In this document: positions 53,954 through 61,566 of the stretch, one piece after another
How the letters are laid out: the number at the start of each line of letters is the position of its first letter
Numbering within the stretch: position 1 is the first letter of the stretch
NCBI GenBank assembly: GCA_944321825.1
Contig: CALUMU010000001.1
Location: 186,001-250,000 of the forward strand
Direction of reading: 5' to 3'
DNA: 64,000 nucleotides
DNA from: Candidatus Amulumruptor caecigallinarius
GTDB lineage: Bacteria > Bacteroidota > Bacteroidia > Bacteroidales > Muribaculaceae
The notes under the pieces: generated by a model
Told to the model about the DNA's origin: nothing
Seen by the model: only the letters and a program-made list of their open reading frames with translations
The model's database searches: none
Position numbers and translations under genes: made by a program

Positions 53954-56900
53954 ATGAAAACTACGATTCTTAGCATGACATTGCTGCTGTCGGCGGCAAT
54001 TTCATTGCAGGCACAGGACATCACTGTGCGCGGGTCCGTTATCTCGGCATCCGACCAAGAACCGCTGATCGGAGCAAGCGTCATCCCTGACGGAAACGGT
54101 GCGTCGGGAGTGGCGACCGACATCGACGGCCGCTTTACCATTACTGTGCCTGACGGCGCGAACCTCACCGTATCGTATGTAGGATTCCAGCCTCAGACGG
54201 TCAAGGCCACCCCTGACATGACCATCGCACTCGTGGAGGATTCGAAGCTCCTGAGCGAAGTGGTGGTTGTCGGCTACCAGACGGTGCGTAAAGCCGACCT
54301 CACAGGAGCGGTGTCGGTCATGAACATGAAAGAGCCGCTTAGTGAAAATTCGGGCAACATCCTTAATTCGATGGCCGGCAAGCTCCCGGGCGTAAATGTG
54401 GTGCCTGACGCAGCCCCTGGCGGCACAGGTTCAATACGTGTGCGCGGCATGTCGACCGCCAATTCGAGCAACGACCCTCTATATGTAATTGACGGCGTGC
54501 CTACCGACAACATCAACTGCATCAATCCTTCGGACATCGAGACCATGCAGGTGCTCAAGGATGCAGCTTCGGCTTCGATCTACGGCTCGCGTGCCGCCAA
54601 CGGCGTGGTAATCATAACCACCAAGCAAGGCAAGGGCGACCGCATGACCATCAATGTGAACTATGCCCTGAGTGCGCAGACTATCGCCAAACGCTACAAG
54701 ATGCTCAACACCGAGCAGTGGGGACAGGCATACTTTACCGCAGCAGCCAACTCCAACACTGCTATCGGCGACCAGATGATGGGCATCTATGGAAACGGCG
54801 CGACTCCTGTGGTGCAGCAGTATATCGGTGGCAACACCAATTACCCCGTGGCCGATACAGACTGGCAGGATGAAGTCTACCAAACGGCATGGACCAATAA
54901 CCTGACCGTGTCGATAGCCAACAACACCGAGAAAGGTTCGGTGCTATTCTCTGCCAACTATATCAACCAGAACGGCAATATAAAGAATACGTTCTACGAG
55001 CGTTATTCCGCACGTCTCAATTCCCGCTACGATTTCAACAAATATCTCACTGTAGGCGAAAACCTCATGATAGCCCGCTGGACCAACCGTGGCGCAGCCG
55101 TAGGCGATGACCGTGGCGTGCCTTTCTCGGCCATGGCACAGCATCCAGCATTGCCGGTCAAAGGTCTTGACGGCTCGTGGTCCAATGTCAAAGAGCTGAT
55201 AGGCTCCGACCTTGCCAACACTATGCAGCAGGTAGAAAACAACGCTGAGAACGAATACAGCTCATGGCGCATCCTCGGCAACGCTTTCCTTGAAGTCAAG
55301 CCTATAGAAGGACTTTCCATCAAGACGAATCTCGGCATCGAGCACAGCCAGTACTATAACATAGAGCGTTCGTTTGTCATCAACCCTAATGATGTAAATA
55401 GTGTCAGCGGCGTATATGGCCAGGGCGATACATGGACATGGACCAACACTGCCAATTACAGCAAGACATTTGCAGACAAGCATCATCTGACGGCACTTAT
55501 AGGTACGGAAGCGATAGGCTACACATTCAAAGATCTCTCGGGTAGCCGCCAAGAGTATCCCATTGAAACCTCTGACTTCATGCAGGTGGGTGCTGGTCTC
55601 GGTCAGCAGAATTCGGGCGGCGGCAAGACACAGTGGAGCGTGTTCTCTCTGTTCGGCAAGGTGGACTACAACTTCGATGACCGCTATCTGGCTTCGTTCA
55701 CCATACGCCGCGACTCCAACTCGCGATTTGCCAAGAAACACCGTGCCGGCGTGTTCCCGGCCTTCTCCGTGGCATGGCGACCCACCAAGGAGTCATTCTT
55801 TCCGCAGAGCACGGTGCTCAGCGACCTCAAAATCCGTTACTCTTGGGGACAGAACGGCAACGCCAATATCCCGCCGCTCTATCCGAGCTACACCACCTAT
55901 ATCTATAACATAGGCAACGGAGCTTATGATATCGACGGCACGAACAACCAGACACATCCCGGCATCACCCTCAGTGCATCAGGCAATCCCGACCTCAAGT
56001 GGGAGACGACTTACCAGAACAATATCGGTGTGGATGTGCAGCTCTTTAACGGTGCGCTCAATGTGTCGGCAGATTATTTCATCAAGAAGACCAAGGATAT
56101 GCTTACCATACCGCCGGCTCTCGACGTGGCAGGTGAAAATGCTGCCATATGGCTTAATACCGGCGACATGAAAAACCACGGCTGGGAACTCTCTATCGGT
56201 TATAACAGCCCGCAGTACGGCGACTTCTCTTGGTCGGGTACGCTTAACCTCTCGCAGTACAAAAACGAGCTTGTGCGCCTCAACAACAAGCAGGCGTTTG
56301 TGGGCGGCGACCAGCGTCTTATCCCCGGTCAGCCTATGGGAGTGTACTACGGATATGTATGCGACGGTATCTTCCAGAGCCAGGAGGAAGTGGCCAACCA
56401 CGCCACACAGGCCGGAGCCGCTCCGGGCCGTCTCATCTACCGCGACCTTGACGGCAACGGTGTGATAGACGATAACGACCGCTGCATCATCGGTAATCCC
56501 AACCCCGATCTGTCGCTCGGCCTGAATCTCGCGCTGAAATATAAGGCTTTCACTCTTGACATGTTCTTCGCTGGCGATTTCGGTGCCGACATCCAGAACC
56601 ATATGAAGCGGCAGCTGCTATCCATGAGCTACGGACAGCTTGCCACCAACCGCAGTGTCGACATACTCAATGCGTGGTCGCCTACCAACACTGGGTCTGA
56701 CATCCCTGCTCTGAGCCTCACCGACGACAACAACGAAACCCGCTTCTCGTCATACTATGTGGAAAACGGTTCATACATGAAGATGAAGTATCTGAAGCTG
56801 TCATACAGCCTACCCAAGTCGCTCATATCCAAGCTACATGCCACGAACATAGACGTATACGGTCAGGTTGAGAATCTGTTTACAATCACGGGCTACTCAG

Positions 56901-57004
56901 GCCTTGACCCGGAAATCCTCCCCGGAGAATATGGCGCACTCAGAGACACCGGTTCATATCCCCGTCCGCGCACATTCACTCTCGGAGTCAACGTACAGTT
57001 CTAA
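53954..57004 (+). CDS. SusC-like TonB-dependent fructan importer
   Basis: 1016 aa. Signal peptide 1-20 (ending LQAQD). A carboxypeptidase-like domain follows (about 25-95, with EPLIGASVIPDGNGASGVAT), then the plug with YVIDGVPTDNI and DAASASIYGSRAANGVVIIT. The rest is the outer-membrane barrel ending in VNVQF. It takes fructo-oligosaccharides across the outer membrane with the SusD-like partner, 24 bp downstream. Its operon has a single predicted -7 box and an operator, both just upstream. Confidence 0.96.
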   Translation: MKTTILSMTLLLSAAISLQAQDITVRGSVISASDQEPLIGASVIPDGNGASGVATDIDGRFTITVPDGANLTVSYVGFQPQTVKATPDMTIALVEDSKLLSEVVVVGYQTVRKADLTGAVSVMNMKEPLSENSGNILNSMAGKLPGVNVVPDAAPGGTGSIRVRGMSTANSSNDPLYVIDGVPTDNINCINPSDIETMQVLKDAASASIYGSRAANGVVIITTKQGKGDRMTINVNYALSAQTIAKRYKMLNTEQWGQAYFTAAANSNTAIGDQMMGIYGNGATPVVQQYIGGNTNYPVADTDWQDEVYQTAWTNNLTVSIANNTEKGSVLFSANYINQNGNIKNTFYERYSARLNSRYDFNKYLTVGENLMIARWTNRGAAVGDDRGVPFSAMAQHPALPVKGLDGSWSNVKELIGSDLANTMQQVENNAENEYSSWRILGNAFLEVKPIEGLSIKTNLGIEHSQYYNIERSFVINPNDVNSVSGVYGQGDTWTWTNTANYSKTFADKHHLTALIGTEAIGYTFKDLSGSRQEYPIETSDFMQVGAGLGQQNSGGGKTQWSVFSLFGKVDYNFDDRYLASFTIRRDSNSRFAKKHRAGVFPAFSVAWRPTKESFFPQSTVLSDLKIRYSWGQNGNANIPPLYPSYTTYIYNIGNGAYDIDGTNNQTHPGITLSASGNPDLKWETTYQNNIGVDVQLFNGALNVSADYFIKKTKDMLTIPPALDVAGENAAIWLNTGDMKNHGWELSIGYNSPQYGDFSWSGTLNLSQYKNELVRLNNKQAFVGGDQRLIPGQPMGVYYGYVCDGIFQSQEEVANHATQAGAAPGRLIYRDLDGNGVIDDNDRCIIGNPNPDLSLGLNLALKYKAFTLDMFFAGDFGADIQNHMKRQLLSMSYGQLATNRSVDILNAWSPTNTGSDIPALSLTDDNNETRFSSYYVENGSYMKMKYLKLSYSLPKSLISKLHATNIDVYGQVENLFTITGYSGLDPEILPGEYGALRDTGSYPRPRTFTLGVNVQF

Positions 57005-57028
57005 CAGTTAACTTTTATCTAAATTACA

Positions 57029-58705
57029 ATGAAAACTATCAGATATATTATAGCCAAAACCTTCTGCGCAGCCGCTATAGGCTCGTTAGGAATAGGCATG
57101 GTGTCATGCGACGATATGCTCGACACCAAACCGCAAGGCATAGTTCTTGACGAACAGATAGGCCCGGAGCAGGCGGTAGACATAATGACTGCGGCCTACG
57201 CTACCCTTCTGAACCATTATTTCGGCAACAACGAGTCGTTTGCAGGTCCTATCAACAACTGGGTGTTCGACCTCCGCAGCGATGACGCTCTCAAAGGTGG
57301 CGACGGCGTGAGCATGGAAGCCTACATGCACCAGTTTGAAGTGGGCAATATCCAGAGCGACAATGATATAGGCAATTTCAAGTGGCGCAACAACTATTTT
57401 TCTATCAGTCGGTGCAACACTGCCATCCGTGCTATCCAGTCGTCTACAGCTTTGACTGCTGAAGAGAAAGTGCCTTTGGTCGGCGAGATGAAGACCCTCC
57501 GTGCGTTTTATTACTTCGACATGCTGAGGATATTCAAGAAATTCCCTTATTTCGACGAGACGGTGGCTGATCCGAGTTCTGTCCGTGCTGACCAGTATAC
57601 ACGTGAGCAGATAGCCGAATTTATCAAGAAGGATCTCAGCGACTCCTATAAGGTGATGGTGGAGCAGCAGTCCCAGCCCGGACGTTTTAACAAATATGTT
57701 GCCGCTGCCCTTTTGGCCAGAGTAGCTTTGTTCACCCACGATTATGAAGAGGCTGCATTTTACTCCAATGAGGTCATCACCAAAGGCGGGTACGATCTCT
57801 ACACCAACTTCCTCGACATATCCAAGCCCGAACACAACAACGGACCGGAGTCTGTCATGGCTGTGCAATTTTCCTCGGCCAACAGCCCAGACCAGTATAA
57901 TTTCAACAACTGCCTTAACTGCACGTGGAGCGAGGGAAACCTTTATGGCAACGGTGACGATTTCTATCTTGCTTCGCAGAATCTTGTGGATGCGTTCCGC
58001 ACGGACGACAACGGTCTGCCTTATCTTGACGGTGCTGAAGGTGTGGCCCATATAGAGAGTGCCGACTATGAAGGTAATGTGGATCCTCGATTGGATTTTA
58101 CCCTTGGCCGCATAGGTATGCCTTGGCGCGGACATATGTATAATGAAAAGTGGTGCCGCAATCTCGACTTGTATGGCCAGTATTCAGGCAAGAAGCCTTA
58201 CCCCGCGCCGGAGTCGCCGTATGTAGAGGTCGGTATAGTGCCGTGGGGCGCGTCATCGCTCAACTACATCATCATCCGCTACGCCGATGTATTGCTCATG
58301 AGAGCGGAGGCTTTGATAGAGCTTAACCAAAACCTTGACGAGGCCCGCCGCCATATCAACACCGTGCGCCGCCGTGCCGCTGCTTCGCTCGACCCGACAT
58401 ACACACCTGTGGACTTTGATGCAAACAAGGCTTTCTACGCAGTCAAGGAGTACCCCGCCGCCGGGTGGACTCAGGAATATGCCCGCAAGGCAGTGCGCAT
58501 GGAGCGCCGTCTGGAGCTGGCCATGGAAGGTCTGCGCTGGTTTGACCTCGTCCGTTGGGGTGAAGCCGTGCGTGTGGTCAATGAATATTACCGCACCGAG
58601 CAGGAGTTCCACTCCTACTATGCAGGAGCAAGCCTCAGTGAGTCTGACATCTACCTGCCTATACCTATCAACCAGGTAGACAATGCCGGAGACCTGTACA
58701 AGTAA
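57029..58705 (+). CDS. SusD-like surface glycan-binding lipoprotein
   Basis: 558 aa lipoprotein, lipobox Cys27 followed by Asp-Asp (MVSCDDML), the acidic signal used for surface display in Bacteroidetes. The SusD fold is shown by NNYFSISRCNTAIRAIQ, GEMKTLRAFYYFDMLRIFKKF and LMRAEALIELNQNLDEARRH (TPR-like helices). The C-terminus RLELAMEGLRWFDLVRWG is the usual SusD ending. It caps the SusC channel and binds fructan. Confidence 0.96.
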   Translation: MKTIRYIIAKTFCAAAIGSLGIGMVSCDDMLDTKPQGIVLDEQIGPEQAVDIMTAAYATLLNHYFGNNESFAGPINNWVFDLRSDDALKGGDGVSMEAYMHQFEVGNIQSDNDIGNFKWRNNYFSISRCNTAIRAIQSSTALTAEEKVPLVGEMKTLRAFYYFDMLRIFKKFPYFDETVADPSSVRADQYTREQIAEFIKKDLSDSYKVMVEQQSQPGRFNKYVAAALLARVALFTHDYEEAAFYSNEVITKGGYDLYTNFLDISKPEHNNGPESVMAVQFSSANSPDQYNFNNCLNCTWSEGNLYGNGDDFYLASQNLVDAFRTDDNGLPYLDGAEGVAHIESADYEGNVDPRLDFTLGRIGMPWRGHMYNEKWCRNLDLYGQYSGKKPYPAPESPYVEVGIVPWGASSLNYIIIRYADVLLMRAEALIELNQNLDEARRHINTVRRRAAASLDPTYTPVDFDANKAFYAVKEYPAAGWTQEYARKAVRMERRLELAMEGLRWFDLVRWGEAVRVVNEYYRTEQEFHSYYAGASLSESDIYLPIPINQVDNAGDLYK

Positions 58706-58789
58706 TCAGTAGATGAAGCAAAAATATGATGCTCATTAAAGAAATATAATTTTAATTTAAGGTGAATACTCACTTAAGCAACGAAAAAA

Positions 58790-60274
58790 ATGAAAAAGAT
58801 AACATCATACGGCCTTATGGTCATAGCGATGGTCATCGCATTGATGACAGGAGGCTGCTCCGATTTCACCCCGGAAGGCGCACCCGATGTGCCGGAGCTG
58901 CCTACGGTGACCAATCTCAAAGCAGAGCCGCAGGAGTTCGGCATACTGCTTACATGGACTCTGCCAACTAACGCCGCAGTGGAAATCGAGGGCGTGCGGA
59001 TCACCCGTAACAATGGTTCGGCCGTGGATCTGGACGGTCCGGTGACTGATTACACGGTGGCTGGAGCTGAGATGGGTGCTGACAACCTGTATACGGTAAA
59101 GGTTTGCTACAAAGGTGGATACGTATCCGAAGGACAGTCGGTGTCAGCGGTGCTTCCCAAACGCGACCTCCCGGATGTGACCAATCTTCAGGCTTCTGTC
59201 AGCCAGCGTGTGGTCAACCTGACATGGGTGTTGCCCGTGGATATGACCGATGTCACCGGCATCAGTGTGCTGCGTGACGGCACTCCAGTGGAGACTTTGG
59301 CCGCTAACGCCACATCGTGTGAACTCCGCAAGCAGCCTATGGGAAAGGACAACGAATACACAGTGCGTGTCGTCTATGCCGATTATTATGCTTCGGAAGG
59401 TGTCTCTAAAACGGTGTTTGTGGATCTCGTCCCCATGAAAGCTGCATTCCTGCTCCTCGCTCCGACTCCGGCTGCACTTCCCGATGATGACGAGCGTGCC
59501 GCTGCCGATTGGTTCATCAACCAGGAGGATGCCATGTACATACAGGTGTCGGATATCGCAGCCATCGACACCGAAGAGGTATCGGTCATCTGGATTATGG
59601 TCGACCGCGAGGGACAGCCCTACGGCTGGCGTAATCTGCCAGGCGGTCTCGGCGAAGACTCGACTATCGAAGCCCTGAAGAATTTCTCGGCACAGGGAGG
59701 CAGCATATACCTCTCCAACATGGCCACCCAGCTTGCCGTGCCTCTCGGATTCGTGCCTGATACGATGGCCCCCGGGACGTTTAGCAACGGAGCCGGTGGC
59801 GACGGTACTGATGTGTGGACCATCAATCCCAATCTGGGTTGGATGTTCCGTCCGGGCGGACCCAATGACGGACAGCAGGGATTCTATGACCGCACTTCAC
59901 ATGCCATATACGAAGGTCTGACATTCGAAGATCCCAACGGCTTCGGCTATCCCAACCTGCCGCTCATCGGTCCCGGTCGACGCGAAGACCATAACTGCTT
60001 GTGGGACTGCAACGCTTTCACCGGCGTGATGGAACCAGGCAAGGACGTGATAGAGAGGTTTGAAAACAGCAACAACTGCCTCGTGCTTGCCACATGGGGG
60101 CATGTAGTAGACCACTGTGTAGCGGGTCTGGTGGATTTCAATCCGACCAGCGAACACGGTCGCTGTATGGCTAACGGTTTTGCCGCCTACGAGTGGAACC
60201 AGAATTCAGGCGTGAACCCCTATCAGCGCAACATAGAGCAGCTGACAACCAATATCCTCAATTATCTCAAATAA
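58790..60274 (+). CDS. Surface lipoprotein with two FN3-like domains and a DUF4960 domain
   Basis: 494 aa. Lipobox Cys23 (TGGCSDF). Two FN3-like domains at about 38-125 (NLKAEPQEFGILLTWTLP) and 130-215 (NLQASVSQRVVNLTWVLP). DUF4960 fills the C-terminal 270 residues, with VIWIMVDREG, GWRNLPGG, GTDVWTINPNLG, REDHNCLWDCNAF and LATWGHVVDHCVAGLVDF. It occupies the place of the surface fructan-binding protein in the Bacteroides locus (BT1761 position). Binding role inferred. The DUF4960 domain is duplicated in the next gene. A hairpin follows its stop. Confidence 0.88.
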   Translation: MKKITSYGLMVIAMVIALMTGGCSDFTPEGAPDVPELPTVTNLKAEPQEFGILLTWTLPTNAAVEIEGVRITRNNGSAVDLDGPVTDYTVAGAEMGADNLYTVKVCYKGGYVSEGQSVSAVLPKRDLPDVTNLQASVSQRVVNLTWVLPVDMTDVTGISVLRDGTPVETLAANATSCELRKQPMGKDNEYTVRVVYADYYASEGVSKTVFVDLVPMKAAFLLLAPTPAALPDDDERAAADWFINQEDAMYIQVSDIAAIDTEEVSVIWIMVDREGQPYGWRNLPGGLGEDSTIEALKNFSAQGGSIYLSNMATQLAVPLGFVPDTMAPGTFSNGAGGDGTDVWTINPNLGWMFRPGGPNDGQQGFYDRTSHAIYEGLTFEDPNGFGYPNLPLIGPGRREDHNCLWDCNAFTGVMEPGKDVIERFENSNNCLVLATWGHVVDHCVAGLVDFNPTSEHGRCMANGFAAYEWNQNSGVNPYQRNIEQLTTNILNYLK

Positions 60275-60283
60275 TAACCCTAT

Positions 60284-60324
60284 ACCCGGGGATATGACAC
60301 CTCTACGGGATTGTATCCCCGGGT
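60284..60324 (+). terminator. Intra-operon hairpin between the DUF4960 genes
   Basis: Perfect 11-bp stem ACCCGGGGATA (60284-60294) with TATCCCCGGGT (60314-60324); TTAAAATTAAAA follows. It can act as a partial terminator or a processing/stability element that lowers expression of the downstream genes. Confidence 0.6.
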
Positions 60325-60342
60325 TTAAAATTAAAACATCTC

Positions 60343-61440
60343 ATGAAATCTTTTACTTTAAAAGCTTCCTCAGTTCTGATATCTATTGTAATGGCCGCTG
60401 GAATCTCAGCTTCAGCCGAAAAAATGGCGATGATTGTAGCATCGGATGACATCTCATCGCTTAACTCTCAGGAAAAGACTGCAGCCCAGTATTTCCAGCA
60501 AAATTTTCCTGATGGTGAAATTATCGCAGTCAATGATATAGACCGTATACTTGATGGAGGTTATGGCGTGGTATGGGTGCATATCGACCGTTGCAATATC
60601 CAGAAAGGATGGCGTAATCTTCCGGACGGATTCGGCTCTGATGAAGTGGCTGATGCGTTGGGTCTGTATCTTGAGGATGGCGGCAGCCTGTATCTGTCGA
60701 AACATGCCACACAGCTGACTGTGGCTATAAATCGTCTGCCTGAGGCATACGCGCCAGGTATCTTCGGTGCTGCTGACGGCGGCAACGGCACGGATGTGTG
60801 GACAATACAGCCGCGTATCGGTGTAATGAACATGGAAGCCGACCCCACGCAGTACTATGACCACTCCTCACATCCTATATATAAAGGATTGGCTACGCTT
60901 CCGGCTGGTCATGAGTATGCTAATTTCGCCACCGAGACATATCCGATGGAGGGTACGGGTGACGGTACTGTAATGTGGCGTGAGGACCATAACTGCATGT
61001 GGGATCTTAATGCTTACCAATACACATCGCCAGGAAAGAACACCACAGAGATGTTTGAGAAGGATTTTTCTGCGACAGTGCTGGGAACGTGGGGACATGT
61101 ACTGGACTACTGCGTGGCAGGTATCGTGGAGTTCCATCCTGTGGATACAAAAGGAGCTGTAATCGCCAACGGGCTTGCTGCTTGCGAGTGGGCTCCTCGT
61201 AACAGCGGCAATGCCTATCATTCCAATCTTGAAAAACTCACAGGCAATACGATTAATTATCTTGCATCGCTTTCAGGCGCGTCGTCGACGGATATCATGT
61301 CGGCTGATGAGGTTGGGGCAAACGATGCAGAGGCTGAGTATTTCAACCTGCAGGGTGTAAGGGTTGCTGCGTCAGAGCTTGCACCGGGTATCTATGTGGT
61401 ACGCAAAGGCTCGGATGTGACCAAACGCATCATTCGTTGA
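60343..61440 (+). CDS. Secreted stand-alone DUF4960 protein with C-terminal sorting-like tail
   Basis: 365 aa. Signal peptide 1-25 without a lipobox. The body (about 28-310) is a clear paralogue of the DUF4960 domain of the preceding gene: GWRNLPDGFG, GTDVWTIQPRIGVM, REDHNCMWDLNAYQ and LGTWGHVLDYCVAGIVEF correspond. Here there are no FN3 domains. The tail (about 333-365) ends FNLQGVRVA, then PGIYVVRKG and VTKRIIR, the pattern of type-A / T9SS-like tails of Muribaculaceae and Prevotella proteins. DUF4960 has no known activity. A soluble or surface-anchored fructan-binding partner is inferred. Confidence 0.82.
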   Translation: MKSFTLKASSVLISIVMAAGISASAEKMAMIVASDDISSLNSQEKTAAQYFQQNFPDGEIIAVNDIDRILDGGYGVVWVHIDRCNIQKGWRNLPDGFGSDEVADALGLYLEDGGSLYLSKHATQLTVAINRLPEAYAPGIFGAADGGNGTDVWTIQPRIGVMNMEADPTQYYDHSSHPIYKGLATLPAGHEYANFATETYPMEGTGDGTVMWREDHNCMWDLNAYQYTSPGKNTTEMFEKDFSATVLGTWGHVLDYCVAGIVEFHPVDTKGAVIANGLAACEWAPRNSGNAYHSNLEKLTGNTINYLASLSGASSTDIMSADEVGANDAEAEYFNLQGVRVAASELAPGIYVVRKGSDVTKRIIR

Positions 61441-61474
61441 CACGTACTGTATAACACGTCAAACTGTTATTGCA

Positions 61475-61520
61475 AGAAAGCAATCATCAGTGCCGCATAT
61501 GGCACCGATGACGGCTTTCT
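61475..61520 (+). terminator. Hairpin before the second GH32 gene
   Basis: AGAAAGC (61475-61481) pairs with GCTTTCT (61514-61520); inner pairs CATC/GATG and GTGCC/GGCAC extend the stem with small interruptions. The next gene starts 46 bp later. As a second hairpin within the locus it may set step-down expression. Confidence 0.55.
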
Positions 61521-61566
61521 CGTTTGAGGCACATTTTAAGGGTATACTATTAAAAATATTTTGACC

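Noticed and set aside
57104-58135. Open frame on the minus strand opposite the susD gene
   Set aside because: It overlaps almost the whole of a clear SusD coding region and shows no recognisable protein features.
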